This document shows positions 47,188 through 60,800 of a stretch of 64,000 nucleotides of DNA, in pieces. Below the pieces are notes generated by a model, which saw only the letters and a program-made list of their open reading frames with translations, ran no database searches and was not told where the DNA came from. The translations under genes and the position numbers were made by a program. This stretch comes from Syngnathus acus (lineage: Eukaryota > Chordata > Actinopteri > Syngnathiformes > Syngnathidae), in assembly GCF_901709675.1 (NCBI RefSeq), contig NC_051101.1, forward strand, positions 2,908,501 through 2,972,500, given 5' to 3'. The stretch's first letter is position 1. Each line of letters starts with the position of its first letter.

Positions 47188-48870
47188 GCGACGCAGACTT
47201 TGAAGCCAAGCCCCCGAACCGCCTTTTTTTTTCTAGACACACGCCCCTTCGTGGCCTTCTGAATGTCAAGGTCAGCCAGGCTGTCACGCAGTTTGCAACA
47301 GGCCTCTTTGCACCCCACTTTGCATTTGCTTCATGTGACACCATAAGCGTCCGCATTGTGCACACAGGCAACGCCCGCCGCGGTTTCGTTTTCGTCTTGG
47401 GGTCCATCGCTGACCTTCTCAGCAACTACACGTACACACAGGCAGATGTATAAAGGGGAGCAGACTGGGGATCAGATCTCTTCCTGCCTTACAGTGACAT
47501 TTCGTGTCCAAAGACCATGACCCCTTCTCGCTGATAACTTCTGCAATAGTATAGCAAACATGTATTTAAAATACTGAACCACAGTAAATGAACCCAAGTG
47601 TCAAAGCAGTTGTTTTGTGCTCAAGGTCCACATTTGACTTTTAAAACAAACAGACTGCCAACGTCATTTGTAGATCAGGTAAAACGTGCCGAGGTTGCAA
47701 CTTGAGTCTTGCCACATCCACAGAACAACGCGCAATGTTGAGTGTTGACATTTTTTGTGTGCGCACTATCAGCTGTGTGTTTGCAGACGTGCAGTTGTGA
47801 AGCGGTGGCGCCGCGCACACCGGCACAGCTGAAGAACCAAAAGCTCGGCCCGGGTGCATGCCGCACTGGAGCTTAAGGTCAAAGAGGGGAAGTAAAGGGC
47901 AGGCTAAGATTAGACGGCGGCTGGCTGCTCCACACTTGGACAGTGGACGACATCAGACTTTGGGACTGCGCGACTACATTTGAGCATCACAAAATGGATA
48001 TGTGTTTCTCACACTGCGATGCACAGTGGGCCTATTTATGGTATACGAGGTTACTTTGATTACATCAGATTACTGGAGGAGATCATGTTTCCTCCTGCCA
48101 AAGAGGACAAGGCAGCCACCCCAAACGAGTGATCAGCTTCTCGGTCCCAGACAACCACGGTGGATGTTATAGAGAGGCCAGCCCAATCCTCAAACCGCAA
48201 CTCCATCGAGAATTTGTGGAGTGGCATCAGAAATGTTTCTGTGGCAAAAATCAGGAAATGCAGATGAGCTAAATTGTATTGTGCTGTATTAACGAGTCAG
48301 AGCAACTCAAAACAGTTGCTTACAGTTTGAGATTTTAAAGACACAACAGAACTGAACAACTAACTGTTGTTAGTCACCTAAATGTTGTTAGTCACTTAAA
48401 TGTTGTACAGGGGCTGAGATCAACCAGTCACATTCCTTGTTTGGCATGCACAAACCTGGCCAATAAAGCTGATTCTGAAAAGTAATAATTCTCACATCAT
48501 TTGATATTTTGATGCATTATGTTATCAGTGGATTGTTTTTAAAGGCTGTGGTTGATGCGACGACAAAAAAATGACTCACTAAAAGCAACCTGAAGCTAGG
48601 ATAGAAGGCCGGTGTGAAGTCCAAGGCACGGCACCTTGTAGTGAAGGCACAATTGTAAATTAATTTAAGCTGCCATCTAGTGGCACATGAGAGAAACGCA
48701 AGCATGGACAACTGAAATAGTACAGCGTAACTCCATTAAGTGTGAATAAACTGAAAAGAAATCGTTCATTTTATTTATTTTTCTGGCAGAAACGACCATG
48801 GTTGTTTTACCTCCCGTTTAATTGTGCGTGTGTACCTAATAAAATGGCCAGTGAGACATTCATAAAGTCA
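47188..48870. other. gapdh-CNP intergenic
   Basis: No coding gene is seen. A + strand TATAAAG lies at 47449-47455. Around 48190-48250 the + strand reads NSIENLWSGI, resembling the end of a Tc1-like transposase, but nothing else of the element is recognisable. A CTCF-core-like sequence lies at 48669-48685. Confidence 0.4.
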
Positions 48871-48877
48871 AAATCTA

Positions 48878-48883
48878 TTTATT
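48878..48883 (-). terminator. CNP gene polyadenylation signal
   Basis: AATAAA on the - strand, about 335 nt after the stop codon. Confidence 0.5.
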
Positions 48884-49217
48884 GGTGCAACTCATGAGTA
48901 GACAAAGAGCAGGAAGTGTGGACACGATGGGCTGCTAAACTCCTAGTTGTTATTTTACTACTACAACTTGCACTTGGGACGAGGATTCCACACATCACAA
49001 CACTGACCGGCCATTACATTGGACTAACGCTATTAACCTCATTTACAAAAAGCAAGACGGGCAATGGCAAGAAAATGCTGCTTGATGTGAAACATATTGA
49101 ATGAGTGAAATACTACAGTGCAACTAACTACTCAACAGCCACAAAGGTGCGACTAACACACGCGTAAACTGCCTTTACCTTCCCCGCCATCCCAAAAGGA
49201 TGACACCAGTCTGTTGA

Positions 49218-50017
49218 CTAACAACCCAATCCGCTCATGGACCCGATCCGATCCAGCTTGAGGCCAAAGCAACCTCGGTTCCAGCCCCTCCGCGAGCGCT
49301 CAGACTCTACGGGCTTGCGATTGGCCAGGGCATCCCGGAGGAGGCGGAGCCAGGGGGTCTCTGGCTGGACGTCGGCCCATTTGGCGGGAAACTCGGACGC
49401 TTTGGCCCCGGAGGACAACGTGGATTGCTCCTCGGCCGGGCTGCTCAGGAGGTTCTCCAGGTCGTCCATGGTCAGCAGGTCGTTATAGCGATCCAGGAGC
49501 TGCTCCATTAACTTCACCGCAACACAAATACAAATTCGATAGAGAGGAGACGAATTCAATCATGGAGACATTTCATTACTTTCTCCTGCGCATCCTTCAA
49601 CAAGCTCCTTAGCCTGCTGACCTCCATCCTGGGGAGTTACTTAAGTAGACTTTTCAGATATCTTTATTTGGCTATGTATCTTTTATGTTTACCCTCTACA
49701 TCTAAAAATAAATATATATATATCAATACTTTCTACTACTTTGTCTAAATGGGCTTTTATTTTTTCTTTTCAACCTTTGCAGATGACAACAAGCAACAGG
49801 AATAGCAACCGCATGGAAAGATGAGATTTTGTTTTGGAAATAAAATAATCAATTCATTGTTACTTATCAGTCTTGACTCATTTGTGAGCACTTTGGCGAC
49901 TTGTGGCCCTCTTACCTGAGGGCTATCCGGAGAAGGGTGAAGCGCGCGAGCTTCGGGGCTCTCCATGGGGGCCAGGATGAGCAGGGTCGCTCCCAGCAGC
50001 ACGGAACAAAACAACAT
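49218..50017 (-). CDS. cnp1: C-type natriuretic peptide precursor (CNP-1-like)
   Basis: Coding exons: 50017-49916 (34 codons) and 49511-49218, giving 131 aa. Exon 1 encodes a signal peptide (MLFCSVLLGATLLILAP). Exon 2 carries the CNP propeptide, with LLDRYNDLLTMDDLENLL and PETPWLRLLRDAL, then the cleavage site RSRR. The mature 22-residue hormone begins GWNRG and has the 17-residue ring CFGLKLDRIGSMSGLGC. It ends at the ring cysteine with no C-terminal tail, which defines CNP-type peptides. CNP signals through guanylyl cyclase receptor B and raises cGMP. The GWNRG start is, from memory, that of teleost CNP-1; CNP-2 to CNP-4 cannot be ruled out without a tree. The 5' UTR is split, with an acceptor before 50065 and a strong donor at 50367. 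Confidence 0.93.
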
Positions 50018-50366
50018 GGCGACGGAGATGGAGAGCTCTAGCAGGACGACTGGAGAACACACTGGCTGCAAAAGAGTTCGGTTTTTTTACCTGGCAAAAA
50101 AAAAAACAGTTTTTTTTTTACTTTTGTTTCAAATCTAAAAAGAGCAACAAACCCAAAAGAGCAATTTCTTGCTCCAATTAAAGTGTCTTAAAACAATTCA
50201 TTTGACATAAACAAACTGCCAAATAAGAGGGAACACTTCATATTTATTTTTTCAACCTTCCAAAATATTCCAAAAAGCAATCATTTGTCAAACTACAATC
50301 CTCAACATTTGAACTAATTCAAGAATTTTTTTTTCATAAGAGAGAGCAGAAGCAAATCTTACTCAC

Positions 50367-50600
50367 CTGTTGCGTGCGCAAGTATGTGTGGCAGTCTTGT
50401 GCGCTCAGCGAGTCTTCTCCATCCCCAGTCTGGGCTACCTCTCGCTTGCCGGCACCTGCCGAGAGCATCACTATCTCTCTGGCCTGGCCCCGCCTCCTCT
50501 TCCTCCTCACCCACTCTGTGGTGGAATTGAAATTATTATTTCTCTCCCCGCCCTTCTCCACCTCCACTTGCTTTTTTGTCCTCCTGGCAGGGGCATCAAC
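50367..50600 (-). other. Probable CNP non-coding exon 1 and promoter
   Basis: A strong donor CAG|GTGAGTAAG ends this block at 50367 on the - strand, and it pairs with the acceptor before 50065. The open frame through it (MYGPPPKKKR..) resembles nothing known and is probably fortuitous. The upper limit is approximate. Confidence 0.4.
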
Positions 50601-51813
50601 AGAGATACGTTTTTTTTTTGGGGGGGGACCATACACTCACATTCATTTATCTTTCATCTGTGCAAAACGATTCATAAATGACATACTGATGATCTGATGT
50701 CATGAATTCTACTTGCTTCAGATGCTGTTGGCCGCATACGTAAAAATCTATTTCTCGCTAGCATTCAGCTAACCAAGAAATGATTATAAGGCCCCTTTTT
50801 TATTTTTCCAAAAGTAGGCAAGCATTTCTCCCTTTTTGTCTCCGGTCTTTGCCAGCGTGCACTGAGCTCCACTCGCCTTTGGCCAAGTTAGTCTGTCAGT
50901 GCCATCTGCTCCCCACAACCACCCGCCGCTAAATTACAACACAAGCGAGAAGTTCAACAGCCTCTAATTATTTCAACTACATCCTCCAGTTCATCAAACA
51001 TCTCAAGGTAGCTTCTAAAACTTAAAACATACATGTGAAATAGAGGTTGATTTAGCCTAAAATGGAGCCGAGTCGTATTGCGAAGCCTCCGTTTGGAAAG
51101 TGGGGACTTTACATAAGCGTTTATGAATACATACGAAGAGAAATTCACCCCGCTTTTATGTTTTTTGGGAGAGGACAACATGTGGGGGCAGGCAGTAGGC
51201 GAAAAGGAGAGATTAGCAATCATGAGAGGGAGGGGGGGAAGGCAGTGAGGGAGGGGGGTTGCATGTGATGTCAGCAGAGAGATGAGCACTGTGGGAGGAA
51301 ATCTAAAAAAAAAATTAAAAAAGAAAAATGTAGGCAGTGAGCGTAAGGGGAGGGGGATCACCAGGCACAGACCTCGAAAAGATTGCTGAGTGAAGTCAGG
51401 CCAACCTGCTATGAAACCAAAACGTCAGAGGAACGACGGGGAAAGAGCGGATTGTTAGTATGCACACAAAGTCAGAGAGAAAAGCCAGTGTGATGGCGGG
51501 AGCGCCGCGGTGGGTGAGGCAGAGTGGAAAACTGCAAGGAAAAGAACACAGGTGGCGACACATCACTGTCCAAACACCCAAAATCAGGCTGAAGCAAAGC
51601 ACAGCAGCCTGAGGAAAAATAGTCAATAAATAACTAAATAAACAAACAAGCGAGTCCCACCACTGAGCTGACAAAATGACTCCAGATGAATTTTTTTAGC
51701 ACTGTGCCACCATTTTGAAAAGTTCTGGTGTAAGCCAGCACACAGGTTGGACGGTGATGCGACAAAAGGACACCGCCGCTCAGGACGTTTGAAACAACCA
51801 CATCAGGTGCAGG
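50601..51813. other. Intergenic CNP-ncapd2
   Basis: No gene is seen. 51180-51360 is strongly purine-biased on the + strand (GGGAGG-rich). Open frames on the opposite strand there are low-complexity artefacts. Confidence 0.45.
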
Positions 51814-51819
51814 TTTATT
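51814..51819 (-). terminator. ncapd2 polyadenylation signal
   Basis: AATAAA on the - strand, about 80 nt after the ncapd2 stop codon. Confidence 0.7.
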
Positions 51820-51897
51820 AAAAGACGCCTTGATTAAAAGGGGCACGTTAATCGGCATGAGGGTAGTAAAAAATAAAATAAAACAATTAAAAACTGT

Positions 51898-54800
51898 TCA
51901 GTTTCTGAGGCGAGCTCGTCGAGATGTGCGGCCAATCGGCGTGGTGACTTTGGGGGTCTCGCTCTCGTCCAGCACGGCATCTGATGAAAGATAAAGATTG
52001 GAGCGAGATGAAGGTGAGCGGGATGACAACTGTCTGGTTACCTCCACCAAGGAAAGTAGCGAGACACCACTCTCTTAGAAAAGAACCTCAATTAACCCCA
52101 ACGTCTTGATTCAGTTCCTAGTTCGGATGGACTCACCCTCCTCGCTCTCCTCTTCGTCACTGCTGAAGGTGATGACAGGTTTCTTCTTCGACTTGCGAGT
52201 TCTCTGAGGCGTGACAAAACTGTCGTCGTACTGGCTGGAAACTGACGACTTTGACTGACCTGGATGGAACGAGAGACAGAACACGGGAATTTTAGTTGAG
52301 TTGGGGGGGGGGATGATGCTGATGATGCACAGACCTCGCTTGGACTTGGCACGACCTCTTGCAGGCCTTGGCGTGACCGTCTTGTTAGTGGCCCCGCCCT
52401 CTTTTTGATTTTCTTCCTCCATCTCGGGGCTTTCCACGTTCTCCAGGCCTCGCGTGTGGACCGCAGTCAGACGCTTCTCAAAGTCGTCCACTTGGCTCTG
52501 TGACAAGTTCATATTACATTCAAATTATATTTACTTATAATACCTATATGGCGGCTTGGTGGTGCACTGGTTAGCACGTCCGCCTCAGTTAGGAGGGTGC
52601 CGGTTCAATTCCACCTTTGACCCTCCCTGTGTGGAGTTTGCATGTTCTCCCCGAACCCGCGTGGGATTTCTCCGGGTACTCCGGTTTCCTCCCACATCTC
52701 CAAAACATGATTGATAGGACGACTGAGCACTACAAATTGCCCCTAGGTGTGAGTGCGGATGGTTGTTTGTCTCTGTGTGCCCTGGGATCGGCTGGCAACC
52801 GGTTCAGGGTGTCCCCCGCCTACTGCCCGATGACCGCTGGGATAGGCTCGAGCACACCCGTGACCCCCGTGGGGACAAAGCGGTTCAGAAAATGGATGTT
52901 TAATACTTATATATTTCATAGACCTTCAGGGAGCCATAAGCGGTGGTGCTGTCCCTTGTAAATCCGCACACCTTTTGTTTTAGAACTTCTGCACGTTTTG
53001 GTCTAATTTTAAAACAAAGATATTGTGCCAATGCAAAAAAAAAAAAAAAACTTTACTTTTTGCTGCATATCAATATCAGGCTCCTTAGCCATTAATGATC
53101 ACTATTGGGCCTGTAAAAAAAAAAACACCTCATAGAGGGCTATGACAAATTGGCGGCACCTTGAACTGGATCTTGGCTCCTCGGCGCAGCTTGGCAGCGA
53201 TGGCGAGCAGAGGCTGGTAGACGCCGGGCTCGGTCAGCTTGTCGCTGTAGCACTCCCAGCACTCCTGCAGCCTCTTGAAGCCGCGCTCGCACATGGACAG
53301 CAGGGACAGCGAGACGGCCAGGTCGCACCACTGGCGCTCCGTCCTGCGGAGTAGAGAAGACCAATTTGAGGCCACTAAATCGGATTAGAAAATTATGCAA
53401 ATGGGAACGCCGTTCTGGATCTTTTACTCGTGGATTTGGCTTTGTCGTGGCATTTGGAACAAATCGCATTTGCTATCTATAATTCACTTTGCCACTGAGT
53501 AATGTAAAATGTCCTTCCTCGGAGTACGGATGAGTCAGAGGTGGAGCCGAGGCGCAGGTCTCGGCCCATTGTTCCACCTCCGTTCTCAAACGGCGCGGAA
53601 AGACAAGATGAGTGAAGGTTATGTCAGCGTGTGATTAATAGGTGAACTGGCATTAAATGTCAGCTCGCCTCTTCACACACACACACACACACACACAACT
53701 AATTAGCTGACATGCTCACAATGGGCAAAGACAAAGGCGACGCCACGACAGAGCCGCGCCACACGCAATGCTCGTGTGCTCACCTGGCGGTCCTGAAGCG
53801 CTGGCACAGTTTCTCTACCAAAGACTCCGTCTGTCTCTCCTTGGTGATGTACGAGAAGAGCTGTCTAAAAACACATAGATCCGGCAAATATTGAGTATGC
53901 AATATTTGTGATGATTACTACTTCTGAATATTTTATACTGTGCAGTTTTTAAGCCAGTTTTTTTTTTTTTAAAGAAATGTTTGATATCCAGTATGTCAAG
54001 TAGTCATCGATACCAAGTACCGATACCACTAGTACTTTTGATATACAAAATTCACCCTTGCCTTGATATACTCCAGAATCGGACAAGTCGTAACGGCAGC
54101 CGACTCACTTCATGATGGTGTTGAAGTCGTCTGAGCTCATGGCCCTCTCCGGGTCAGACAGACGGCTGATGATGTCCGGGAGCAGGTTGTAAATGGCGTT
54201 GTCCTGAAGGTGGAAGATGATTGGCAGGTAGCGGTGCGTGAGAACCCCATTGTAATTCCAAACCTCAAAGCCGTGGGAGGGCGCACCTTGGAGGCCAGCT
54301 CGTTGAAGAAGTTCAAGGCCAGGCTGGATATGTGTGGCTCGGGGTCAATTAACAGCACGGCCACCTCGCTGACTTGACCTTTGACCTTCAGCACATCCTT
54401 AAGGACCAATTGTGTCAGCACTGTCACAGCCGTCTGCCTCACAGACGGAACCTCGTCGCTGAGCCTGCGAGAGGAGGATGTCGCATTAGCATAACGAGAC
54501 AACCCCAAACTTGAGCGATATCGCCTGCGGTGCAGGCCGGATGTGGACGTGGCATCCGTCCATCTTCTATCGCCCTGGGTGAGCCGAGTTTGAGAGAAAA
54601 AATAAACAAAATAAAAGTTTGCGTCAATCAAACTCACCCCACAAAAGAAAGTCATTAAGCGTTGCTCATTTATGCCAAGGAGGGGGGATTTCTGGCGGAA
54701 GATCAGAAAGGCGTGCACGCCACTCGCTCTTGCCAATGCAGGGGCTTACTGCAGCAATGAACGAGGTAATTAATTCTTAATACGCTTATCTGAAGGCCCC

Positions 54801-57800
54801 AAGGCGGCGGCGGCAGCAGCGGCGCCGACAGCTCGGAGGACAGTGGAGGTGTTTGTGTGGGAGAGAATTAGGGGGAAATTATCAGGTAGGCAACACGAGG
54901 AGGGCAAGGAGGCATTAGAAAGGAAGTGAATGTTGACATTTCCCAAACGCATGCGTTGTCGAGCTTTATAATTAAACACATCAAACGAAACATCTTCGCT
55001 TCCAAGTTTGCGGCGGGGCTTTGACTTGAGAATCCATTAGTGTTTTAAAGTCGACTTCTTGACACAAGTGTAAATGATTTTGTTTCGGTCCTACTCTCGC
55101 AGCCGCTGTGTATAATTACAGCAGAGTGACCAGCCGCAATCTGTTACAAGCTATTAATTAAACGCTTGAAGGGAGAAGACCTTGTCGAAGGTGTCACAAG
55201 CCTCGGTTCATAGAGCGCTGGGCTTGTTGCCATAACAACCACGTGAGTTTGACCACACATCCGTCTCAAGTTAGTTAATAAAAATGGAAAGAGTCAACTT
55301 CCGCTCATTGTGATTCAGTGGAGTGTATGGAGAGCAGAGTGATGCAAAAAAAATTTTTTTGAATAAGACAATCAGGACAACCGCCCACACAGCTTGCGCA
55401 ATCAACTCACAACAGGCCTGAAATTGTGAGAAATGAACGCTTGCGTGACAGCAACCTGTTGATTGGACTCCAAAAGCCAGTCCCATTACCTGGCATATAA
55501 ATTCTGGGTCCAGGGTTCCAATATGTTGGGAAAGCGGACAGTTAGGTCTCCCAGAGCAATGATGGCGTTGGCCCTGACTACGGGAAGTGCAGATCGCTCC
55601 AGCACTGTGAACATTAGACGGGCGTTCGCCTCACAAACAGATGGGCTGGAAAAGGGGAGGAAAAAACAAAAAAAAAAAGACCAATCATTATCCTAATGAT
55701 TCAAAACAGCAGGGAATGTGTTTACCTAATCATCATGTATTGCGAGAGAGCCAGACAGGCCGCCGTGATGAGCTGAGGGTGGCAGTAGCGTCCGGGTGAG
55801 CTGGATACTTTCACCAGCAAAGGAAGGAATGCACTCAGCAGGTTCTCCTCTTAAGGAGAGAACAGAGTTGGCAGGGTGCACGCAAAACACTGCATTAGCA
55901 TGTGAATGGAGCAGCGTGCGTTTAATGAGCAGGACAAAAGAGGAGAAGATTGGATGTAATTCTTGTTACCAGCTAGCAATTCCGTTTCGCAAATCTTCCT
56001 GATGAGCTCGGCCTCTGTATCATCCGCAGAGGCGCCCACCAAGCCCAGCTCCTCCTCCATTGCGCTCTCGTTTGCCGTTAGCTGGTGGAAAATTCAAGAG
56101 TGGCGTAACTTTCTTTTGGCCATCACAAAGTTTGACACTTCATCACACAGACTTCATCTCAAAACTGATGTTAGTAAATGATGAGATGAACACAACAAAT
56201 ATAAACGCTACTAGTGTCTGTCAATGTCTTAAATTTAAACTAAAAAAATTGCCATGAGAAATCTGTGTCCACTGAGTTTGACTTTTAAAGATTTATTTTT
56301 TTCTGTGAGCAAATTTCACAAACTGTATTTCTTTACCCTTTATATAATGATAATAATAATAAAAAATAAAAATAAAAGACCTCAGATGGCACAAAAATGC
56401 ACGGGGCATATCATCAAATTAAGGACATTGAATTTTTTAAACAGAACTTTTTGATATGATTTCGTGTTAAAAATTCTAAATGCAACTCAGACGAGTGTTA
56501 TATAATTTTTTTTTTTTTTTTTTTTTTTAAATAATGACAGCAGATGCCCAACAGCAACCTCTAAGAATGTCTACATGCGCGTACACAGCAGTGGTGGCGC
56601 ACCTTAGCTTTGCCAGGTGGAGCCTTTTCCTTCTCCTGCCGCTCCTCGGTCTCTAATCTCCGCCTCCGCAACTCGCCACTCACGCTGCGCTCGAGGTGCG
56701 ACACTTGCCAGAAGGCCACGCAGCCACACAAAGCCAGCAGCTGAGCCAGACAAACGCAGTTCACTGCGGGAGAGGAGAACATCAGTGAAGCAACAGTGTG
56801 GGGTGGGGATATAAAAAAATAAAATGTCGTTCACCTTGCTCGCCGGCCTCTTGCTCGCCCTCCTGTGTAGGAGTGACATCCTTGGAGTTAAGCTCGCTGC
56901 CTTCACGAATTTGATCCAGCAGGAGTCGTGCGGTGCGTTGGATCAAGCGGGAGCACAGCTGGTCAGGAGATTCAGCCAGAAAGTAGGTGAGGCGGACGGC
57001 TTGCTCCATGAAGCTCTGCCAGTGCAGGTCCTCCATCATGGCACCTGGAACGAGCCATCGCCCACTGTCAGACGAGTGAAAACATACTAAGCAAAAAGTA
57101 AAAATAAAAAAAATACCTTCAGCGATTGCTTGCGTGAGGCGGGTAAAAAGCACATGTTCTTGAGGCAGTCGGAATGGGGTACCTTTTGATTGCTGGTGAA
57201 AGGAACATTACACATTTCAGAAACTTCAAAGGCCATCAAGAGTTTCAATAAACATGCTTACCCGAACATGGTCAGTGATGCTGCAGATGGTGATGACGGT
57301 GTCTCTCGCCATCAGAAAGTCTTCTGTGACTTTTTCTCCCAAGGCCACCGCACAAAGCGTGTCTAGATTGCTGAGGACCACCTCCCTTTCTGCCCTGTTG
57401 AGAAAAGACACGCGCCACAAACGAACGTTATTACGCAAACGGATGGCCTACATTAACTCGAGCGCCATCGAGGTGGCCTCGCCGGCGCTCAGCCAGATAA
57501 TGTACGTGGGAAGCCGGGTTCGAAGAGAACCGCATTGAGATTTAATAGGTTGTGAATGTTGCCGGCTGGGTGAAGACATGCGGCGGTGTGGGCGGACTGC
57601 AGATAGTCTCGCTTTACTCTTCCCCGCAGCGGTGGAAGCCTTTGAGCAGCCGGGGAGACACTAAAAATATTCCGCTCAACACATTCCTATTTTTTGGGCC
57701 GTGACTTGGATTCCACGGAAAAGCCACGGTCGATTAGCGTGGTGTTACAAATGAGACGATTTGACGCAGGAGCGAGATTGGGTGGTGACGTGCATCGTCC

Positions 57801-60800
57801 AACGGTTGTCTCACCGTGCAGCCATGCCCAGCAGCAGCACGGCAGCTCGCCTATACAGAGGCGAGCTTTCCGTTTTGCCGGTGAACCTCCCCCACAGGAC
57901 CTGCACCACCGTCGACTCCAGGCTGTTGCCACTTCCGAAGAACTCCTGCACCTACAGTGACACAATTGGGACGTTTTTTTGGTTAGGTGGCTAGAAATCA
58001 CCACGTCGACACATTCGGGAATAAACGACTCACTATTTCCTCAAGGCACTGAATCGTTCCAAGAGACGCGTCCGCCATTAGTTCTGACAAACTGTCCACA
58101 AGAGTCTGAGCTTTCACCCTGGCGGGATAAAATAGGGTAAGGATGAATATCACAAATTCACTCGATTGAGCGCCTCAGCTTAAAGTAAATCAATAAACGG
58201 AGAAGCTTGAGTGGAAGAACCAAACTTGGCAATCGCATTTCAATTATTGAAAGACATGACCTTGTACTGCATGGTTGCTATGGCGATGCTATTCTACCAT
58301 TACTTCATAGCATCACGCATCTTTAGGGTTAGGCTTTTATTTAAAGGCTTCATTCCATAGCCAAATTGTTATTTATTTAGACTCTACCGCCTCCTCGACT
58401 AAAGGCAGTTACAACCGGCTGGTAGCACCACACGTGACCTTTTCCAAAGTTGCTCGTATGTCATTGAGTGAGTGTTTTTTGCTGACCTGACAGTGTCTCC
58501 TTTGGGGTTGAGATAGAGGCGTCTGTAGGCCTGGATGACAGCATCCTTGATGGCCGAATCAGTCGACCAAACCAGAGGCAACATTTTCCTCACGCCGCTG
58601 AGAGAGTTGGCCACGCCAAACTCGCACACTGTGACGCAAAACTGCACCGCCTCCTGAACCACTACAAAACAAAAACTACCCATAAGTAACAAAACACGAA
58701 CGACTTTTTGAAAACACTTGAAGAGCAGCAACCTGAAGTGGTTTTCCAGTACAGCATGGAGTTGATGACGGAGATGGCTCTCTCCACTTGAAGGGCGAAG
58801 GTTTCCGTATCTCTGAGATACTGCACCAACATCTCCTGCTTCTTGAACTCCGCATCGTCTGCCTCTTTGTCTCCTTTCTGTGGAGTGGGAGGCAAGTGCT
58901 GACTGTGCTCGGGGGTGTCCCGGTCAGAGCCTAAGGAGAAGGAACGGGAAATAAATTCTCTTAAGGATTGTCATGATTTGGACTTGTACATTAAGTGCCA
59001 ATCAAAGTGACCTCCGCCATCATTTAAGTTGTCCGCCCCTGAGTGACAGTATAGCGACATTGTCATGGCGGTTGGTTTCCGACATACTTTAAAAGCTATT
59101 TCCATTATGAACTTGTCAATTATAATTATGCGACATCAAAAGATGTCAAAGGGACGTCCTCTCATAATGACGAAACCCCAGAAGCGAATCTTAACGGGCC
59201 TGAGTGACACACAAAGTGAAGCGAACAAACGGGATGACCTATGAAGAGACAGGCCAGCGTGTCCATTAGCGTCTCGGAAGTGAGATCGGACAGGGCGGCA
59301 AACATCTCCGATTCGGCGAAGCGGCTGCGGGCCTTGATGCAGAGACGCACGGCATTCCTGCGAAGGAGAGAAGAAAATAGTCGCGTGTATTGTAAACACA
59401 GTTTTCCGACATTATAGCAGGTTTACCTGTATTTGTTGACCCGGAGGTACTGAGCAATCTTCACGCCGGTTGCCCTATCATCCTCCATCTCGTTTGCTTC
59501 CTCGACATCTGGATCCTCCTCTTTTTGCTCATTCTCGGAATCATTCGAAGGCTCCAGCTCGGTGTCGACGGTGATGCGCACTTCAGGCTCCATGGCGGCC
59601 CACAGTTCTGACGCCTTAATTACTGCAAAGGCACAAACCCAGGGGGGGGGAAAAACAGTTGAATGTTATCATGAAGAATGAAAAGGAAACCGACCACGTA
59701 GTTCAGCACAGTCCCCAGAGTTGCTTTTATTTTGTCACATCCCGACGTACTTTTCATCTATTTGTTAGATTTGTGCAATTGCGGTCTTTTGCGAAGCCTT
59801 TCCAATTATATTAAAAGGCTTTCTGAGGAACGCCGGCTACACTCACATTAATGAACCCGCACAAACTTGAATGGGTTGCGTCGAGCCGGGGAAACAGGTG
59901 TAACTTTATGACTCAAAGCACTTAGAGTGAATGCGTCCAATACTTTCCATTGCGGCTAAAAGTGGAAGCATTGCGTCAGACTCTTCAAAAAGTCAATTCT
60001 TGCGGCGTGACAAAGAAGCCAGATGACGTATTGGCCGTCAGCAGGGTGAGCGCCAGGAATTAAAAGCGAGATGGAGGAAATGTATAACAAGGAGATGACC
60101 GAGCATGACCCGCTGTGTTGTGGTTGAACGGAAAACTTTTTTTTGGCCCTCAGATTACCAAAGAAGCAACTCATTGCTGAGTGAAGAGTGAAAACAGCTG
60201 GGCAAACTTCAGGCCTTCACACACACACACACAAACACACTGTGGGCTTCATCTAAATGATTCCTCCAATGTAACTTTCAGAGGAGAACCAATAGCACAG
60301 CCAGATTTACTGTCGACGGGCCCTTACAGCAGAGCAACAAGCCTCCCTTGCACTGCCAAGATTACCCGCCAGTTAAGGCAAGAAGCAGCCAGCTGTCGTT
60401 CACTCAGCTCGTATTCGCCTTGGTTTCATCATTGGGCAAGGAGGAGCGGGCCAGATCGAAGACCGGGTCATCAAGAATCAAGCGCTCACCCGGTGCACTC
60501 CCACGCAGCTTCTCTTTCATCTCTCTCAGCTTGGCCATCTCTTTCTCCAGAGGTTTTTTCAGATCCGCGCTGCTCAGCTGAAAGTCACAAAGGCTTCAGC
60601 GAGGTTCAAGATGGTCAAAGATTCCGACGGGCGTTACCTTGCAGCTGTAGGGGTTGTGCGCAATGAAGGCTGCCAGCAGCTGGATGGCGCTCTTGACCGC
60701 ATTTATTGATTTGTCCATCAGTCTGCCCACGGCCAGCCCCATCACCTCGCTGTACCGACATAGCGGCAAGGCCTAGGAGCGGGAAGAACAAACATTAACC

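Noticed and set aside
48190-48250. Tc1 transposase gene
   Set aside because: Only a ten-residue NSIENLWSGI-like match; too short to call an element.
50334-50636. Basic 100-residue frame with PPPKKKR
   Set aside because: No family resemblance; better explained as the untranslated first exon of the CNP gene, ending in a strong donor.
60430-60489. Read-through of ncapd2 exon 11 (APGERLILDDPVFDLA)
   Set aside because: The GTGAGC donor at 60489 gives the right phase into the next exon, and the read-through runs into the scaRNA C box.
60181-60666. 161-residue + strand frame in ncapd2
   Set aside because: Antisense to ncapd2 exon 11 and the scaRNA-bearing intron; it arises by chance.
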